Assembly (NCBI GenBank): GCA_964555935.1
Contig: CAZKUN010000387.1
Coordinates: forward strand, 1-6,535
From: CAZKUN01 sp964555935
GTDB taxonomy: Bacteria > Armatimonadota > Zipacnadia > Zipacnadales > VGFC01
Length of the DNA: 6,535 nucleotides
Reading direction: 5' to 3'
Under the pieces are notes generated by a model. The model was not told where the DNA came from. It ran no database searches and saw only the letters and a program-made list of their open reading frames with translations. The position numbers and the translations under genes are program-made. Below, piece by piece: positions 6,412 through 6,535 of the stretch; the first letter of the stretch is position 1; each line of letters opens with the position of its first letter.

Positions 6412-6535
6412 GGGTCGGACCCGCTGAATGCACTGGGCGCCGGGGCGAAGCGGTCGGCAGCCGTGGTAAACCCCGTCTTGCTGTTGGCGGCGGAGTAATT
6501 GGGAGGCAGGCGGCGGCCTAAAAGGGAGGCACTTG
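6412..6535. other. Right flank of the element: palindrome, short open frames, no assigned gene
   Basis: GGGTCGGACCC at 6412-6422 is a perfect 5+1+5 palindrome directly touching the inverted repeat. A forward frame in phase with the interrupted gene runs from 6412 to a TAA at 6496-6498 (GSDPLNALGAGAKR...). On the reverse strand a frame is open from the window edge to a stop at 6378-6380 (reading ...RLPPNYSAANSKTG...). Both have high G/C third positions and I cannot choose between them. GGGAGGCA occurs twice (6501-6508 and 6524-6531). The end of a gene, or an old element remnant, are both possible. Confidence 0.3.
6524..6529 (+). promoter_or_regulatory. Possible ribosome binding site for a gene beginning past the window end
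   Basis: GGGAGG sits after an A-rich CTAAAA at 6518-6523 and six bases before the window ends, so a start codon would fall at or just past 6535. The start itself is not visible, and the forward frame before it closes at 6498. Confidence 0.25.

Noticed and set aside
6040..6498. Forward frame of 152 codons overlapping the transposase end
   Set aside because: The first half is an out-of-frame shadow of the transposase rich in Ser, Thr and Arg. Only the portion after 6411 is considered, as part of the right flank.
1..6535. CRISPR array, tRNA, rRNA, retron, toxin-antitoxin or defence genes
   Set aside because: No spaced direct repeats, cloverleaf-like sequences, reverse transcriptase motifs or small paired genes were visible on either strand.

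Overview
The window is GC-rich bacterial DNA. It carries a two-gene operon for large secreted glycoside-hydrolase-like proteins, followed by a short intergenic region and one intact insertion sequence. The genes have strong G/C third positions, good Shine-Dalgarno sequences and Sec-type signal sequences. Multi-domain CBM9-like/GH123-like and GH42-like exported proteins of this kind are common in environmental polysaccharide degraders such as Planctomycetota, Armatimonadota or Hydrogenedentota. That placement is inference from protein style only; the window has no phylogenetic marker.

Layout. Positions 1-181 are a leader with a strong GC hairpin (51-73) and the ribosome binding site of the first gene. 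Positions 182-2818 encode an 878-residue exported protein: a CBM9-like domain, two beta-sandwich regions and a GH123-like (DUF4091) TIM barrel with an adjacent Asp-Glu pair. Positions 2815-4884 encode a 689-residue exported TIM-barrel protein of GH42-like build. It has a four-cysteine metal-site pattern spaced as in GH42 beta-galactosidases, but the usual catalytic residues are only partly kept. The two genes share an ATGA stop/start overlap, so they are very probably co-transcribed and translationally coupled, and may attack the same glycan outside the cytoplasm.

Positions 4885-5106 hold what looks like the promoter, Shine-Dalgarno and first 23 codons (TTG start) of another gene. It is cut off at codon 23 by an insertion sequence at about 5107-6411. 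The element has 16-bp perfect terminal inverted repeats and one full-length DDE integrase-type transposase (5220-6263). No convincing target-site duplication is visible, so the right flank (6412-6535) may not be the original continuation of the interrupted gene. That flank ends in a Shine-Dalgarno-like sequence that may serve a gene starting beyond the window.

I see no CRISPR array, tRNA, rRNA, phage module or defence system. The points most worth a second look are the divergent active site of the GH42-like protein, its coupling to the GH123-like protein, and the interrupted gene, whose ribosome binding site would be folded away in read-through transcripts.
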